A stretch of DNA of 6,028 nt from Planctomycetota bacterium. GTDB lineage: Bacteria; Planctomycetota; Planctomycetia; Pirellulales; Pirellulaceae. The DNA lies in assembly GCA_019347795.1 (NCBI GenBank), contig JAHWKS010000395.1:1-6028 (forward strand), written 5' to 3'. Of this stretch, positions 5,980 through 6,028 are shown piece by piece; position 1 is the first letter of the stretch, and every line of letters starts with the position of its first letter. The translations under genes were made by a program, and so were the position numbers. The notes under the pieces are model-generated. The model did no database searches. It was not told where the DNA came from and saw only the letters and a program-made list of their open reading frames with translations.

Positions 5980-6028
5980 GACGGCCTCGAAGTAAGTCGG
6001 AAGGATGAAGGACGAAATAGGAGGGGCG

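Noticed and set aside
5980..6028. Purine-rich GAAGGA-like runs on the + strand upstream of the DUF1559 gene.
   Set aside because: Too short and imperfect to call a repeat or promoter, and cut by the window edge.

Overview
This 6,028-base, GC-rich window looks like chromosomal DNA from a member of the Planctomycetota. Three things suggest this: a DUF1559 (H-X9-DG type) protein, a family greatly expanded in that phylum; an ECF sigma factor beside a YfbK-like von Willebrand factor A (VWA) membrane protein whose N-terminus carries a 'LREKFGGARPPDLSERV'-type segment; and short palindromic elements with TAAA, TGAA or GNRA loops between genes. Clear Shine-Dalgarno sites are mostly absent. This is an inference from gene content; no rRNA or tRNA marker is present.

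Layout. Positions 1-651 (+) hold the C-terminal part of a PDZ-domain protein whose start lies before the window. Positions 720-2048 (+) encode a complete nucleotide-sugar 6-dehydrogenase of the UDP-GlcNAc/UDP-ManNAc (WbpA/WecC) type with its catalytic residues intact. Positions 2098-2613 (+) encode an ECF sigma factor. Positions 2614-2795 are non-coding and hold a cluster of three hairpins. Positions 2796-4964 (+) encode a 722-residue membrane-anchored VWA protein (vWF_A N-terminal domain, VWA with complete MIDAS, DUF3520-like C-terminus). Positions 4965-5091 are a convergent gap with two more hairpins. Positions 5092-5979 (-) encode a zinc-ribbon/transmembrane/DUF1559 protein. Positions 5980-6028 are its upstream flank.

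How the genes may work together. The most suggestive pair is the ECF sigma factor and the VWA protein. The latter has a short cytosolic N-terminus, one transmembrane helix and a large exported VWA region, the layout expected if it were a membrane anti-sigma factor or sensor for the neighbouring sigma factor; this is inference. The PDZ protein, the dehydrogenase and the DUF1559 protein show no evident functional link to that pair. A palindrome of the same general build as the intergenic ones lies in frame inside the VWA gene, where it encodes a short hydrophilic stretch. This is the most unusual structural feature here. I saw no phage, transposase, CRISPR, toxin-antitoxin or defence genes, and no clear candidate for an entirely new system.
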